From: Hexactinellida sp. DTS-2022
Taxonomy: Eukaryota; Porifera; Hexactinellida
Assembly (NCBI GenBank): GCA_028753945.1
Contig: JAPNXP010000002.1
Span: 9,486,001-9,550,000, forward strand
Direction of reading: 5' to 3'
DNA: 64,000 nt
Below are positions 21,925 through 33,604 of the stretch, piece after piece. The notes under the pieces are model-generated. The model was not told where the DNA came from. It made no database searches and saw only the letters and a list, made by a program, of their open reading frames with translations. Both the position numbers and the translations under genes were made by a program. How positions within the stretch are numbered: the stretch's first letter is position 1; each line of letters opens with the position of its first letter.

Positions 21925-22194
21925 CTCTAGAGTATACCTGAACCTTAATGCTGCAATGAACTACGAATAATAAGTAAATAATGCGCTGAATCAGTGAATA
22001 TCACAACAAATTAATCTAACCAAGGATACGCCAAGAGCTATTTAGTTAATGGTTTTATAAATTCACGCTAATTTCCTGATTATTAGGTTCAATGTTGCCA
22101 CTATTAATCACGCTTGTACCCTATGAAATCGTAAATTTATTTATATAGGATTATGCCATCAATTCTTATATTTCAATACATCATATGTATTAAC

Positions 22195-22635
22195 CCCTCT
22201 ATTAGTTACACTTGCTAAATCAAGTCATTCGTTTAACCAGAACTAAGACAATTTACGCATTCGAAGCATAGCATTTTACAGCTATTAACCATAATTGTCA
22301 ATTAACAGATTTGATTTTGAACTATTCTAAACATATCACACTGGAACCTGCCCGGGTTTTACTCCATAATACACACTATTGCTATTTATCGTTCGTTACT
22401 GTATTCCGTTTGAGTTCATTTTCGAGATTAGTTGTTTATTATTAGTCAAAATTGGTATGTTAGAAGAGTTTAGTTTTAATATGACATCTGAGAAACAATT
22501 TGTTATCAGTTTGCTCAATTTAACTCCTCTATTAGTTTCACTTGCTAAATAAAGTCATTCGTTTAACCATAACTAAGACAATTTACTTATTCGAAGCATA
22601 GCATTTTACAGCTATTAACTATAATTGTCAATTAT
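22195..22635 (+). repeat. Direct repeat of about 115 bp, 330 bp apart
   Basis: CTATTAGTT..CACTTGCTAAAT to CAGCTATTAAC.ATAATTGTC at about 22198-22310 recurs at about 22528-22635 with a few changes. The second copy ends where A3 begins. The first copy shows the uninterrupted TTAA target. No gene lies in 21949-22635. Confidence 0.75.
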
Positions 22636-23353
22636 GGTTAAATTACGGCAGATTCACCCAAAAAACACATGAATTTAGTTTTGAAGGTGGGAGTTTGAAT
22701 TTCACATATATGATGGAAGAGATTATAGCTATATCGAAACTGAAAACGAAATCTAATTATCTTCTATAAATTCGAAATTATTGGGCTTGCAGTATTATGC
22801 TAATACAAAAGTCCCATAGGGGGATTTTTTCGACTCCACCTGATAAGTGTGTAGTTTGCAAGATCATTATTTGCTAAAGACCTGTACTGTGTGATCTATC
22901 AGAAAGATCATCGTTATGGGCGGTTGGTGAGTGGTTTAGAATTTTGATAAGATCTAAATAAAAAATATTGCGACCTTTTGAAACCAAAAAATGAATAAAA
23001 AGGTCATCTTTTCATGCGAAATTTGATAAAATGCTTGATAAAAAAAATTCCAAGTCATAATTCAAAAATGTAAACCGTCTACCTACTCCGTACGCTTATA
23101 ATCTTTAAATATTGATTCTGATGACAAACATTGATAAATGCATTGCCAAATTACCGCATAATATCGACCACCACTTTTGGAAATCGCCCTATGGGAGATT
23201 TGTATTAGCCAAATTTTGAAACCGACAAAAAATAAAAAGTATAATAGATAGGGACATTTTCTTTTTGGTTTATTGATTTGTATCGTATAGGTTTATATTT
23301 CTCACAATTACAGATTAATACAAGAACTTTCATTCACGTGGGGTAATTTAACC
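22636..23353. mobile_element. TTAA element A3, 718 bp
   Basis: Ends GGTTAAATTAC and inverse. The right flank is TTAA (23354-23357). The left flank is TTAT, a one-base decay of TTAA as shown by the repeat copy at about 22310. Element F1 starts directly after the right TTAA. Confidence 0.88.
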
Positions 23354-23357
23354 TTAA

Positions 23358-24093
23358 GGCTAATCAATATCAGCAAAAAATTATGGTCTCAGGTTATCCA
23401 TTGTTTTACTGTAGAACACTTATACATAGTATATAATGAAACAACCATTGAAATTTCCATTTTACAAATACTTTTTTTGAAAATGAATTTTTTAAATTTC
23501 GTAATGTTAAATTCCTATACCCTAGAGGGTTTGCGCCAACATCCCCACAGAAGTGAATATGCAAGATATCAAGTTGAATGTTATTCTATCGTATAGTTCA
23601 TGAATAGATCTGTGATTTGTCGGGTTGTATAAGCTCTATCAAATTTAGAAGTATTTTCTTTTATGTTTAAAAAAAAATCGGTCAAAAAACCCCTCTTTTT
23701 TTGGATTTTCATGGAATTTCGTCACGATTTGTTCGTAAAAGGTGAAGAATGCATCGAAAAGCTTATACAACCCAACTAATCACAGATCTACTCATAAACT
23801 ATACGAGAGAACAGGATTTAACATGATGTCTGGTATATAAACTTCTGGGCGAATGTTGGCGCAAACTCACTTTGTCCGTTTTGGTGTTTTTTTGAAAAAT
23901 TTCGTCATAATAGGGGTTAATATTAATAAAAAAAGCAAAAATTCCAAAAAAATTAGTTCTAGACCGATTTTAATAAAAAAAATTTCTGGATCTATATACT
24001 ACATATATAGATGTAGTGTTTAATGCAATAAACTGTAAAATGAGTGTATTTTAGATCATAAATATTTATTTTGGTTTCTGATATTGATTAGCC
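23358..24093. mobile_element. TTAA element F1, about 736 bp
   Basis: Inverted ends GGCTAATCAATATCAG; left TTAA shared with A3, right flank TGAA (one change). The interior has foldback arms around 23520-23640 and 23750-23870 (GTTTGCGCCAACAT and inverse). Partial copy F2 is at 46270. Non-coding. Confidence 0.8.
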
Positions 24094-25005
24094 TGAAGGC
24101 TTCCCGTCCCCAAGGAATTGGCTACAAGACCCCTGACAAAAAATTCTATTTAATATTGATTAATCTTATTTAACATATAAGCTATATTTTTGTAACAGAC
24201 AGCTTGTCTCTAGCTATCCTACTTTTCTTATTTCAGCAGTTATTGTGTAATTGGAACCAAAATGCTTCAATGAGAAAACAATATTGAACTTCAAATCTGG
24301 AGATTTGTATAGATCGACACATTATTGTATTATGGTGTTTTCCAGCTTGCTTATTGTTATTTGATTGCCATAGTGTTATAAATTTCAAATTTCCAGCTTA
24401 TCTAAAGCCTACAAGTATATAAAAATTGCCTTCAAACGTTGCAGTAATTTAGTTCCATTTGCGGTTTTGTTTGGCATTTGAAATATGGTATTCTACTTAG
24501 AGTCAATATAATTATGTTACTATGGCAATATTTTGTGTGTACTAAATTTAGATTAGTAATTTAAGTATTCCGAAACTGTATTTTTTAATCATAATAGTGT
24601 GGCTTAAATATTTTTCTAAGAAAATATTATTTTTAATATCACCTGTAAAATTAAACAAATTGTAACAAATCTAGATATTTGAAGTGTGTGGAAACACCAT
24701 TATGCAAAGAAATGCAAATTGAATATACTTTCAGAAAATCAATTAATGTATGTAGAGTTAGTATACAAAGTCACAACCTCCGGTTCGCTCCGGAATTAAA
24801 AATATATACTACATTCCAATGTGAGCATTCGGTTACTATGCAATATTTCAAGTCTCATTTTGGTAACTGGAGTTCAATATTCATTGTAACCACCAAGTTA
24901 TTTGATACTTCTGTTTCATATGTGATATATATTTTGTTTAAAAGATAGTAGTGACCATAATTCGCGTCGTCAATTTTCATTCATTTTTGTGTGTATTTAT
25001 TTCAA

Positions 25006-25616
25006 ATGGCAGCTTCTGATCGGAATATCCCAAGACCAGACTTGATTTGGCAAAGATTTTGAAGTCGCATGAATTCAATATTCAAGCAGCAATGACTGAA
25101 ATTGAAGAGTATGTTGGAATAAATAATAGTGCCTTGCAATCATTACTATGGAGAGTTCGTAAAATGTGAGGAAAGGAAGGAAGTCAGTTGACGAATTGGA
25201 TGGAGAATGGTGGAATTCTCAAAACGATTTTAATTATGACTTAAAAAAAGAGTCGTCTATCAACTCCAGCTGACTTAGTACGTCCTCTGTGCCTGATGAA
25301 AGTAGACCTAACCATAGAAAGAGTCTCGATAGTGTTTCTTTGGAACTTCAGAGATCACGCCTCTCTAAATTACTGGAATGCATTAAAGAAATTGCAGAAA
25401 TTGAAGACATGTCAGAAATTTCAATCGCAGCTATTGCTTTACAATTGCTATCCAATCAAGACGATAACCGTCAGTTAGCTCAGATTTCCAAAAAGATTGC
25501 CTATGCTGGAGATTTAGTGATGCGATACCGAAAAAGTTCCGATTGATAAGTCGTTGTTTCTTCTTGATTTGTTGGAAATTGCTAAAAGGAAATATACGAG
25601 CTTACGTCAGCTGTAA
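25006..25616 (+). pseudogene. Broken ORF, N-terminal domain of an unrecognised transposon protein
   Basis: The ATG at 25006 gives MAASDRNIPRPD, then the frame is lost. Pieces in other frames continue (AAMTEIEEYVGINN, SLLWRVRKM). The longest open part, 25289-25546, reads LDSVSLELQRSRLSKLLECI and AIALQLLSNQDDNRQLAQI, and one frame over ends with DKSLFLLDLLEIAKRKYTSL before TAA at 25614. The style (helical, with a 'LFLLDL...KRKYTxLR' tail) resembles N-terminal regions of multi-copy arthropod and cnidarian transposon proteins, but I cannot name the family. At least three frameshifts. Lying between the terminal repeats of N, it may be the remains of that element's own gene. Confidence 0.45.
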
Positions 25617-26093
25617 ATAGTGTATTATATAATTAATAAACCTATTTTGAATGAATTAAGGCAATAAGTTAATTAATTTTCTAAGCTATTCCTAGGTACA
25701 GTCGACATATAATTGCAAAATAATAATTTAAGGGGTTAAATTAATTAATACCAGAAATTTAAAAAAAACACACGGTTGCATGATGTCATAACTAATACAC
25801 CTGGAGCCATAAAGAATTTTTTTATATGTCAAAAGATGCATAGGCACCGATAACCCATATGTAAATAATTCATAGTACAACGCTAACTCTAAAGATATAG
25901 CGGATTCCAGAATTTCAAAAAATATGTAACATCATCATGACGTCATAATAGACAAAGTATGAGGTGTAAATAAATTTTGATATGACCAAACATTTTCTAA
26001 ACATCGATAACCCATATGCAATTAATACATTATAATAGGCTAAAGTGCACACAGATATCTATTCCCTACCAACCGTGATTTTAAGCCATTGTG

Positions 26094-26406
26094 AGATCAA
26101 TACACTATGCTTTGAAATGCGTTGATTTGAAGTTGATTTGAGCCTATACTAACTTAGTACATATTATTGCACATTACGTGACAGACTCCCTTAGTTGAAT
26201 TCATGTTTTCTTTCAATACTACGGGAGTGACTAGTTGGAATTTTTTCAATATCATGACATTTCGAAATTACTCAAGCATTCCTATTGGTTTCAAAGTTTA
26301 TATCGCTAATCGAAGTCTGTCACGTAATGTAAACTAATATGGACTAAGTTAGTATAGGCTCAAATCAACTTCAAATCAACGCATTTCAAAGAATAGTGTA
26401 TTGATC
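26094..26406. repeat. Foldback MITE M, 313 bp
   Basis: Arms of about 95 bp: 26095-26192 pairs with 26310-26406 (GATCAATACACTAT, GATTTGAAGTTGATTTGAGC, and inverse). The loop is about 115 bp. It is inserted in the right part of element N. No clear target duplication. Confidence 0.8.
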
Positions 26407-26720
26407 TATACAAATCTCCAGATTTCAAGCTCAATATTGTTTTCTCATTGAAGCATTTTAGTTCCAATTACACAATAACTGCTGAAATAAGAAAAGTAGG
26501 ATAGCTAGAGACAAGCTCTCTGTTACAAAAATATAGCTTATATGTTAAACAGAATATTTTTGCCAGGGGTCCTGTGGCCATAATCTCAGGGACGCGAAGC
26601 CTTAAAATTAAATAACTTATATAATTATCATAATTATCTAATTTTATACACTAACATTATAGTATGTATTATTATTTGTATTTATTTATTTCTTGTATTT
26701 TTATTTATTGTATTTAACAG

Positions 26721-27710
26721 ATATTTAAGGAATTCAACCAGAAATTGGGTATCGGCAATCATAGCACTCGTGCTTACCACCCCATGGCTAACGGCTTAGT
26801 CGAAGCGCACAACAAGATTCTGAAACAGTTAGTATTTTGTAATATAATTTTAAGACCAATTTACGTATTATCCATATAGAAAACTGATTAAAATGGAGAG
26901 TCAGATAGGGGATCATTGGTCCAAACTGCTCAAACAGGCTGTGCTTGCAATGAACTCCTGCAAGAAAAGATCCCTCGGACAAACTCCATTCAAGGTCATG
27001 TGGGGAAGAGAGTCCCGGCATCAAGATCTCTTGTCCACCATTAACGACCTGCATACCAACGATGAGGAGGACTTTGATTTGGAAGAATCGATTTTCTCAG
27101 AACTCACAGGTCCACTAGATGATATCGAAGGTATAAACGACATATTTTGCCCACCTCCTGATAATCCCCTCGAAGCAGTTAGCAACATTGATGAATCTCT
27201 AACTTCAACACAGCAATCAGCTATGGACTGCATCTGTTTTGAACAACTCAAGCAGAAGATACAATATGATAAGAAAGTTAACACTAGTCGGTTTGTTGAA
27301 CTGCTGACGATATTTAATTCATACATAAGTTATCACACAGTCTATCTTGTTACTAAAGTTCGATTCATTCCTTCGATAATAATTATTTCCATAATTATTA
27401 TCTCTGTAATTAGTACACCTCTAAAGAAGGGTGATAAGATCATCTATACCAACATGCCCAAAATAAAACACATGCCCAAAAACAAAGAAGCAAACGAAAC
27501 ATCTCGGGCCTTACACGGTGTCGAAATCAACAGAAAGCCATGTTATAATTTCTCAAACAGAATTAGGAACGAAGAAGGACAAAAAGATTCCAATCCATAT
27601 CACAAGACCTTACTTCGAAAGATCCTCTAGTCCCAAGAATACTAAGAAGAAAGTAAGCCTCGATACTAGCATCGGAATCAACACCTCACAGGTAAATTCA
27701 TTGTGATTGA
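26721..27710 (+). pseudogene. Integrase-core fragment (Gypsy/Ginger type), with introns or frameshifts
   Basis: 26721-26829 reads FKEFNQKLGIGNHSTRAYHP then MANGLVEAHNKILKQ, the last part of a retroviral-type integrase core with the third catalytic residue in NGLVE. A gap or intron follows, then 26893 on: DHWSKLLKQAVLAMNSCKKR, SLGQTPFKVMWGRE. After an acidic stretch, KKGDKIIYTNMPK resembles the post-core domain ('GDKVL..NMRK') of Ginger and Gypsy integrases, and frame 2 from 27518 gives KKDKKIPIHITRPYFERSSS. The first two catalytic residues, a protease and an RT are absent. A related tail is at 33.8-34.4 kb. Ginger DNA transposon and Gypsy retroelement are both possible. Confidence 0.6.
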
Positions 27711-27759
27711 GTTGTTATTTAAAATATAAAATAGTGTTAATAGTAAAATATTCCTTTTT

Positions 27760-28190
27760 TAGATGTACCAGAATCTCTTCGGATTTTCTACGGAATCTAT
27801 ATTTCAACACCTTAATAACTTAAAAGTAAGCTTCCCGTTTCACATCTATAGTCTAATTCATTTAGTGTAATCTTTATTGACACTCATTGTTATTTTCGCT
27901 TTACACCTTCTCTTGACGTCAATCCAGAATATTTGTAACATTCCATAATATTTTTCTTATTACAATGTTGTCATTTGTAGGAAATCCTAAAGCAGAATTT
28001 ACGTGGGCAGACCTTCATGACTCCTCTACATGAAGAGTTGAACCACTTGTTATACAAAGCGCACAGCTACACTCCCAACACGATGTTATTCGAGTATTTG
28101 GATGGCGGAAAAGAAGAGGAAGTTGTAAGTTAATTAATTAACAGTGCTATCAATATTTGTCTGACAAAGACTAACTGTAATGACGGACAG
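27760..28190 (+). other. Possible exons of unknown protein
   Basis: Two short open pieces with plausible splice sites: about 27762-27828 (MYQNLFGFSTESIFQHLNNL before GTAAGC) and 27982-28123 (EILKQNLRGQTFMTPLHEEL, HSYTPNTMLFEYLDGGKEEE before GTAAGT). They lie between the integrase fragment and the Helitron2 relic and could belong to either. Not recognised. Confidence 0.3.
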
Positions 28191-30504
28191 GCTATTACTG
28201 TATTTAATGTTCTCAATGACGACAATTTGGAGAGAAAGGTGGAGAACGATGAGGCTTTTAAGTTCCTAAGGCAAGTCCGGTCTTCGCCTGAATTCTTGCA
28301 GCAGAAGCAGAGAGAGCTGACCAGGGGTTTAGCAGGAGCGCGCCATACGCCTAAAGGCGTATAAATTGGGATTGTTTGCGTTTAGGAGCGCGAAAACTGC
28401 CGAAAGCCCCCATAGATTAATACAAAACTAACCTTTTAAGCGTACAAAATTCATACTCTAGTGACCTTAGGACAGTTAGGAGTGTTCAATTCTACTCCTA
28501 TATAATACCCTGGAGCTGATGTCCATGATAAGACAGCTGGAATGTCCCCAAGTTCTTTCTAACTCTGCCTGCTCCTGAAACTAAATGGCTAGAGCTACTA
28601 AGTATACTGAAACAGATCATAGATGACGTTAAGTTGTCTGTTGAAATTCCAGTGGAGCGAGAGAGCAGATCTGATAAGGAGAGATCCTGTCACTTGTCTA
28701 GGTACTTTGGTCACCGCTCCAAGGAGCTATTTAAGGTACTTTGATCAGAGGTTAGTCCCCTTGGTAAATTGACTGATTACTATTTGAGAAAAGAATTTCA
28801 GCAAAGAAGGTCACCACATGTGCATTCATTACTTTGGCTACAAGATGCACCTTAGTATGACCACAATCCGTTGCCTGGAGTAATATAATTTATTGATAGT
28901 ACTATCTCATGTAAATTGCCAGATGAGACTAGTAAATAAATTTAGGATGATATTAAGTTTCAGCGACATAAGCACACGAAATAAGTGGTATAAGAAAAAG
29001 TGGCTTCGGCTCTGTATCTTTTGTAATTCGTATCCTCCAATGGTATCAACTAAATTCTAGAACCATTGGTGTATAGTGCCAGTATGGTTACCAAAGAGGA
29101 GATAGCTGCTAACGCAGCTCTTAAGAAGACTGCTAAGAAAATATATAGTCTAATTGACACCTATTATGAGAGCGGTATTGACTTAGGTAGTGCAACGATA
29201 CTGGTTTTCTTTAATGAACTCTACGTAACCGAAAAACAATATACATAACTGCATTGAGATCTTGTATATATAGACCAACTATATTACTGAAACGAATTTT
29301 GAATGAGATACGAATCTATGCTCATAATAAGACCTGATTTCATCTCTGGAAAGCTAATATTGATCTCCAATACATATTGAATCCATACGCTTGTGCTGTT
29401 TACTTTATTTCGTATATCGGAAAGTCCCAACGTGGGATGTCTAAGTTATTGAGAGATGCCTTAATGCATCTGAAAGCAGGCAATGCTACTATCAAAGAGA
29501 GACTGAGGAGAATAGCATACAAATTTTAAAGTTCTATGAGGTATCAGCTCCAGAGGATTCTTACCATCATCTCAGTTTTCATCTCTCCAAGTGTAGCAGA
29601 GCTAATGTATATATTAACACCAATCCTGCAAACAAACGGGTTAGGATACTCAAGTCCAAACCCGTTCTAATGGAACATGATTCTGTAGATATACTTCTGT
29701 CAGGTCTAATTGAGCACACATGCAACGACCTGACGAGTTAGAGGAAACATGCCTAGCTGAGTTTGCAGATTGTGTGTGAATTCTATTCTAGTAAGAGGAT
29801 ATGTAAAACTAATCCCGACTTTGATGAGGAAATATGGAAGACGAGGCAGCATCCCTGGTCGATAACCCGGATTATTCCCTCTCAAAGATACAGTTTTTAT
29901 GAGACTTCGTCGTAAAGATAAAATTATCCAATTTAGAAGGTATAATATTATACAGGACGAAGTGAAATTTTATAGAGAACAGTTAATGCTGTTTGTACCA
30001 TGGAGAACTGACTGTAGTTATACTGACAATATCGACTTTAAGTCTATGTATGCTACTCATCTTACATTGATTACTCAGAATAGGGAATTGTTTGAAAGCA
30101 GAGACCAATCCTCAATTGACGAGGCTATTCATATCCTCGAGGACTTGAACCCTGATGAGCTAAACTTTGATGGGATTGCTATTGAGGAAATTATGTATAA
30201 TGAGGGTGCAGTTGTTATTGAGGATACTGACTTCCAGGTAGACAATCTAGGGAACGACAATCCCTGGACTGTAGATTTCAATAGTGACACCGCAACTAAA
30301 TATGTAGGAGGATTCTTCAATATTCCTAACATGAATACTGAGGAGGTATTCCTTGAGATGTGTCGCAGCTTGAACAAGTTTCAGCGTACTGTATTCCTCC
30401 ACAGTCTGCACTGCTTTAAGACTATTAAGTATCTGCCTATGTATCTCTATATAGGAGGAGGTGCTGGTGTTGGTAAGAGTACGGTAATTCTAACTCTATT
30501 TTAG
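28191..30504 (+). pseudogene. Decayed Helitron2-clade Rep/helicase
   Basis: A multi-frame relic. Pieces in order: KFLRQVRSSPEFLQQKQREL (about 28257), MSMIRQLECPQV (28521), CHLSRYFGHRSKELFKVL (28690), TDYYLRKEFQQRRSPHVHSL with the HUH pair (28770), LNPYACAVYFISYIGKSQRG with the Rep tyrosine motif (29378-29437), then ORF 29899-30504 with FYREQLMLFVPWR, LNKFQRTVFLHSLHC and Walker A GGGAGVGKST. These match the Helitron-like N region, Rep and helicase start of Helitron2/Helentron-type proteins, clearly different from the Helitron at 0.3-15 kb. Dozens of stops and frameshifts; truncated right after Walker A; element E1 inserted at 28333. Long dead. Confidence 0.75.
28333..28512. mobile_element. Repeat E1 (short copy) inside Helitron2 relic
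   Basis: CAGGAGCGCGCCATACGCC ... TAATACCCTG. It splits GL from MSMIRQ in the relic protein. It corresponds to the two ends of E2 (45460-46070), so it is an internally deleted copy. I could not identify a target duplication, so the class is unclear (CAGG..CCTG ends could be hAT-like). Confidence 0.6.
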
Positions 30505-31424
30505 TTCCAATAACAGTTGTCTATTATGACTTTTCAAAGTTTTATTCTGGCTTACAAATTCCTTCGCTTTTTGGGTGGATAGTATTTTGCAAATAACACT
30601 ATGTAACAACATTTTTGTTTATGTTGCTTTCTCAACTAATCTTTGATAATTTGGACCTGGGGAATCAGAATATTACATTTGTTTTTACCTATCGTCAATA
30701 TTTTTCTAAAAAAATCAGAACTGTGTACTGAAATCTCTTAGTCGTGAGCAACAAAATTAGAAATGTTCAATAATTTCTGGTAACTTCGTTTCAGCACATG
30801 AGTGTTTTCAATTTGTAGAATATTACCCAATATCTCGAATCACAAACGTCATTATTATTAGCTGACCTTATCCCATTCAAATTTTGTTTATAGGGTTGGG
30901 AATTTAGTACCATTTAGAGATGCTGAAATCCTGTATATAGTGTTTTGTATTTATTTAATACTTATTTTTAATAGCAAATTACTCTTCTCCTGTCACATAC
31001 ATATTAGGATGATCCGAAAAACACTTTTTACCCCAAATCCTTTAGTCTCAATTTCCAAAAGTTGCCTTTATATGTATAAATGATTGTGTAATTGAAAAAA
31101 AGAATAAATTATTCTGCCCATAGGTCGCGAAATTTCCTCAAAGGTCTGACTGTCCGATCCCTGAGAGAAAATATTCATTTAGCATCTAACTCTCTCAGAT
31201 CAACTCTAATCCCTTCGTAATAATTATATTCTTAATCAGGATTGAATTTCCATCAATTTGATATGTCACATTAATGAATTCGGTACACTTTTGAGAATGG
31301 AATGTAGTACATTCCAAAGTCGCGATACCGTTACAATGTAACAAAAGTGGTTTTTATGTGTTTTGTATGTGAGAATATCTATTCCACAGTCATCTAATAT
31401 GTCGTTAGGATATGTATGCTTATA
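30505..31424. other. No gene seen
   Basis: AT-rich sequence with no ORF of note and no repeat that I can match elsewhere in the window. Confidence 0.4.
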
Positions 31425-31495
31425 TTTACAAATTCGCCTAGAACCACAAGCCATATGTATTACATATGGCTTGTGGTTCTAGGCGAATTTGTAAA
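31425..31495. repeat. Perfect 35-bp inverted duplication with 1-base spacer
   Basis: 31425-31459 is the exact inverse of 31461-31495, around T31460. The right arm contains the start codon and first codons (MACGSRRICK) of the pseudogene at 31466, so the gene's start region has been copied in inverted orientation. Confidence 0.95.
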
Positions 31496-33115
31496 CATTC
31501 TGCTGATTCATTTTGCTATGTATGTGGATACTACATTGGTCCCAAGCAGGTCAAAAGTGCAATTACGACTGGGACAAAGTTCGCCACAGCATATCATGAA
31601 TATTTTGGAATGCCAATAGGAGATCAAGACAGATCATGGGCTCCTCACGTAAGTTGCGGTAGTTGCAGATCAACATTGGAAGGCTGGCTACGTGGTAATC
31701 GGAAACGCATGCCATTCGCGATTCCTCGGATTTGGAGGGAGCCAACTAACCACCATGATGATTGTTATTTCTGTATGGTGGATATCTCAAAGTTTAAGAA
31801 AGTTCGAGATCGAATCATTGTTTCATATCCTAGTATACCGTCTTCTATTGCACCGGTCTCACATTGTGAGTCACTAATAATTCCATATCCACCTTCATCT
31901 GAACAACAATCAGAAGAACAAGCCTCAGATTGGGATATGAATGATGATTCCGACTACGACGAACAAATCTCAAGCAGGTCACCAAACTTCCCTAACCAAG
32001 AAGAAATGGACGACTTGATTAGAGATTTAGGCCTTACAAAGTCCAATGCCGAACTTTTGACTTCTCGTCTGCAACAATGGAATTTACTGGATCCTCGTTG
32101 CAAAGTTAGTGTATATAGGAAAAGGCATCAAACCTTTGCGTCTTTCTTCACATATTCTAAATCTGACTCTTTGTGCTACTGTTCTGATGTGTATGGACTT
32201 TTTCGCGAAATTAACTGCGAGTACAATTCAATTCATTGGCGTTTGTTCATTGACAGCTCGGCAAGAAGTTCTGAAGGCCGTTTTTCTTCATAATGGGAAT
32301 ATTTTCCCATCAAACCCATTGGCTCACTCAGCTCATATGAAGGATGACTATGAAAATGTAAAGCAATTGTTAGATAGAATCAACAATCAGAGTTACAATT
32401 GGGACCTGTGTTGTGACTTCAAAATGATAGGATTCCTACTTGGGCTACAAGGTGGGTACACTAAGTATTCTTGCTTCCTTTGTCTATGGGACAGTAGAGC
32501 AGCTCGTGAGCACTATTCTAGAAGAGAATGCCCTACAGAAACGAATTAGTTCCGGGTCAACAAAATGTCCACAACGAAGCCCTTGTCGAAAGAGATAAAA
32601 TTCTGCTGCCTCCACTCCACATCAAACTTGGGCTTGCCAAGCAGTTTATCAAATCTCTAAATTTTGATGGCGATACTTTCAATCATTTACGCTCAATGTT
32701 CCCACAATTGTCTGAGGATAAAATAAAAGGTGGTGTATTCGTTGGCCCACAAATTTCGAAGATGTTAAGATCGAAAGAGTTTGAAGATACCATGACCATT
32801 AATCAATAAAGCGCATGGGATGCTCTCCGGGCTGTAGTGCATGGGTTTCTTGGAAATCATAAGAGTGAAAACTACAAAGATCTAGTGGAAAATTTAATTG
32901 AACAATACCGAAAACAAGGTTGCAGAATGTCGTTAAAACTACACTATCTACATTCCCATCTGGACTTTTTCAAAGAAGATTTGGGGGACGTGAGTGATGA
33001 ACATGGTGAACGTTTTCACCAGGACATACAAACGATGGAAAAGAGATACCAGGTTAAATGGGATACAGCTATGATGGGTGACTACATTTGGGGCTTAATC
33101 CGAGAGGATATTTAG
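31466..33115 (+). pseudogene. Pseudogene of an uncharacterised zinc-finger, possible DDE, family
   Basis: N-terminus with three CxxC-like pairs (CYVC, CGSC, CYFC) spread over about 70 residues: FCYVCGYY, GDQDRSWAPHVSCGSC, MPFAIPRIWREPTNHHDDCYFC. An acidic linker follows, then RDLGLTKSNAELLTSRLQQW and WRLFIDSS. Frame changes near 32262 (EVLKAVFLHNGNIFPS, GYTKYSCFLCLWDSR) and near 32540 (NELVPGQQNVHNEAL, PPLHIKLGLAKQF), and TAA at 32807 in frame, then SLKLHYLHSHLDFF and SDEHGERFHQDIQTMEKRYQ to 33115. I recall multi-copy proteins of this kind in arthropods, without a known function. The Asp of FIDSS, the Asp of CCDFKM and the Glu of DEHGERFHQ could be an RNase H-like catalytic set (inference). 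Two frameshifts plus one stop. Confidence 0.6.
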
Positions 33116-33600
33116 GAACACAAGAAGAAATCTCGATCAAATGTGCATTTTTGAGATTTCTTGCAGATAGAATTACTTTTCATTAGACAATAACATTTTT
33201 AGAAATGCATGTAGTATTCCAAAAATAATTAATATTTACCGTATACATCTATTTATTTCGCGATATTTAGGAAAAAATAATAAGATGACCAAAATTTAGC
33301 CAATGCCTCTTCGCGAAAGTAACTCGAAGGAATACACTGAATGTAGTATTATTTAGAATCAGAAGGCAATAAAGTCGCTAAAATAAGGCAATTTTATAGA
33401 TAAACAAAAAAAATTTTATAAATTGTTGCACAGTGTAATGATTACAAACAAATTATGAAATCATACTTCCATTATTTGCAGTTTGAGTATTTGCTTGATT
33501 CTCGACTGGATTTGTATCCTTGATAATATGCCTTCATCACTTAAAATTTGAATGAATTATTTATTTTATAATTTGTACATGTCATTAATTACTTGATTAA
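33116..33600. other. No gene seen
   Basis: AT-rich sequence with no coding signal. Confidence 0.4.
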
Positions 33601-33604
33601 TTAA

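Larger units (their letters stand above)
20068..21944. mobile_element. TTAA element G1, carrying A2 and H
   Basis: TTAA at 20064-20067 and 21945-21948; ends GGTTCAGGT..TACTCTA and inverse. The sequence matches G2 (43857-44731), in which both nested insertions are absent. Removing A2 and H leaves about 880 bp, the size of G2. Non-coding. Confidence 0.88.
24098..26601. mobile_element. TIR element N, about 2.5 kb, with broken ORF
   Basis: Inverted ends GGCTTCCCGTCCC / GGGACGCGAAGCC, extending inward as an inverted repeat of roughly 200 bp (about 24098-24310 against 26407-26601), with strings such as TTGTAACAGA.AGCTTGTCTC. Flanks TGAA and TTAA point to TTAA target use. Inside are a broken ORF (25006-25616) and foldback M (26094-26406). 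The remainder is AT-rich with no gene. Confidence 0.7.

Noticed and set aside
24679-24948. 89-codon plus-strand ORF
   Set aside because: No motif, odd composition, inside element N with no supporting splice or homologue.
28333-28512. hAT assignment for E1/E2 from CAGG..CCTG ends
   Set aside because: No 8-bp duplication found at either copy, so class left open.
30129-30377. 82-codon minus-strand ORF
   Set aside because: Antisense to the Helitron2 helicase piece.
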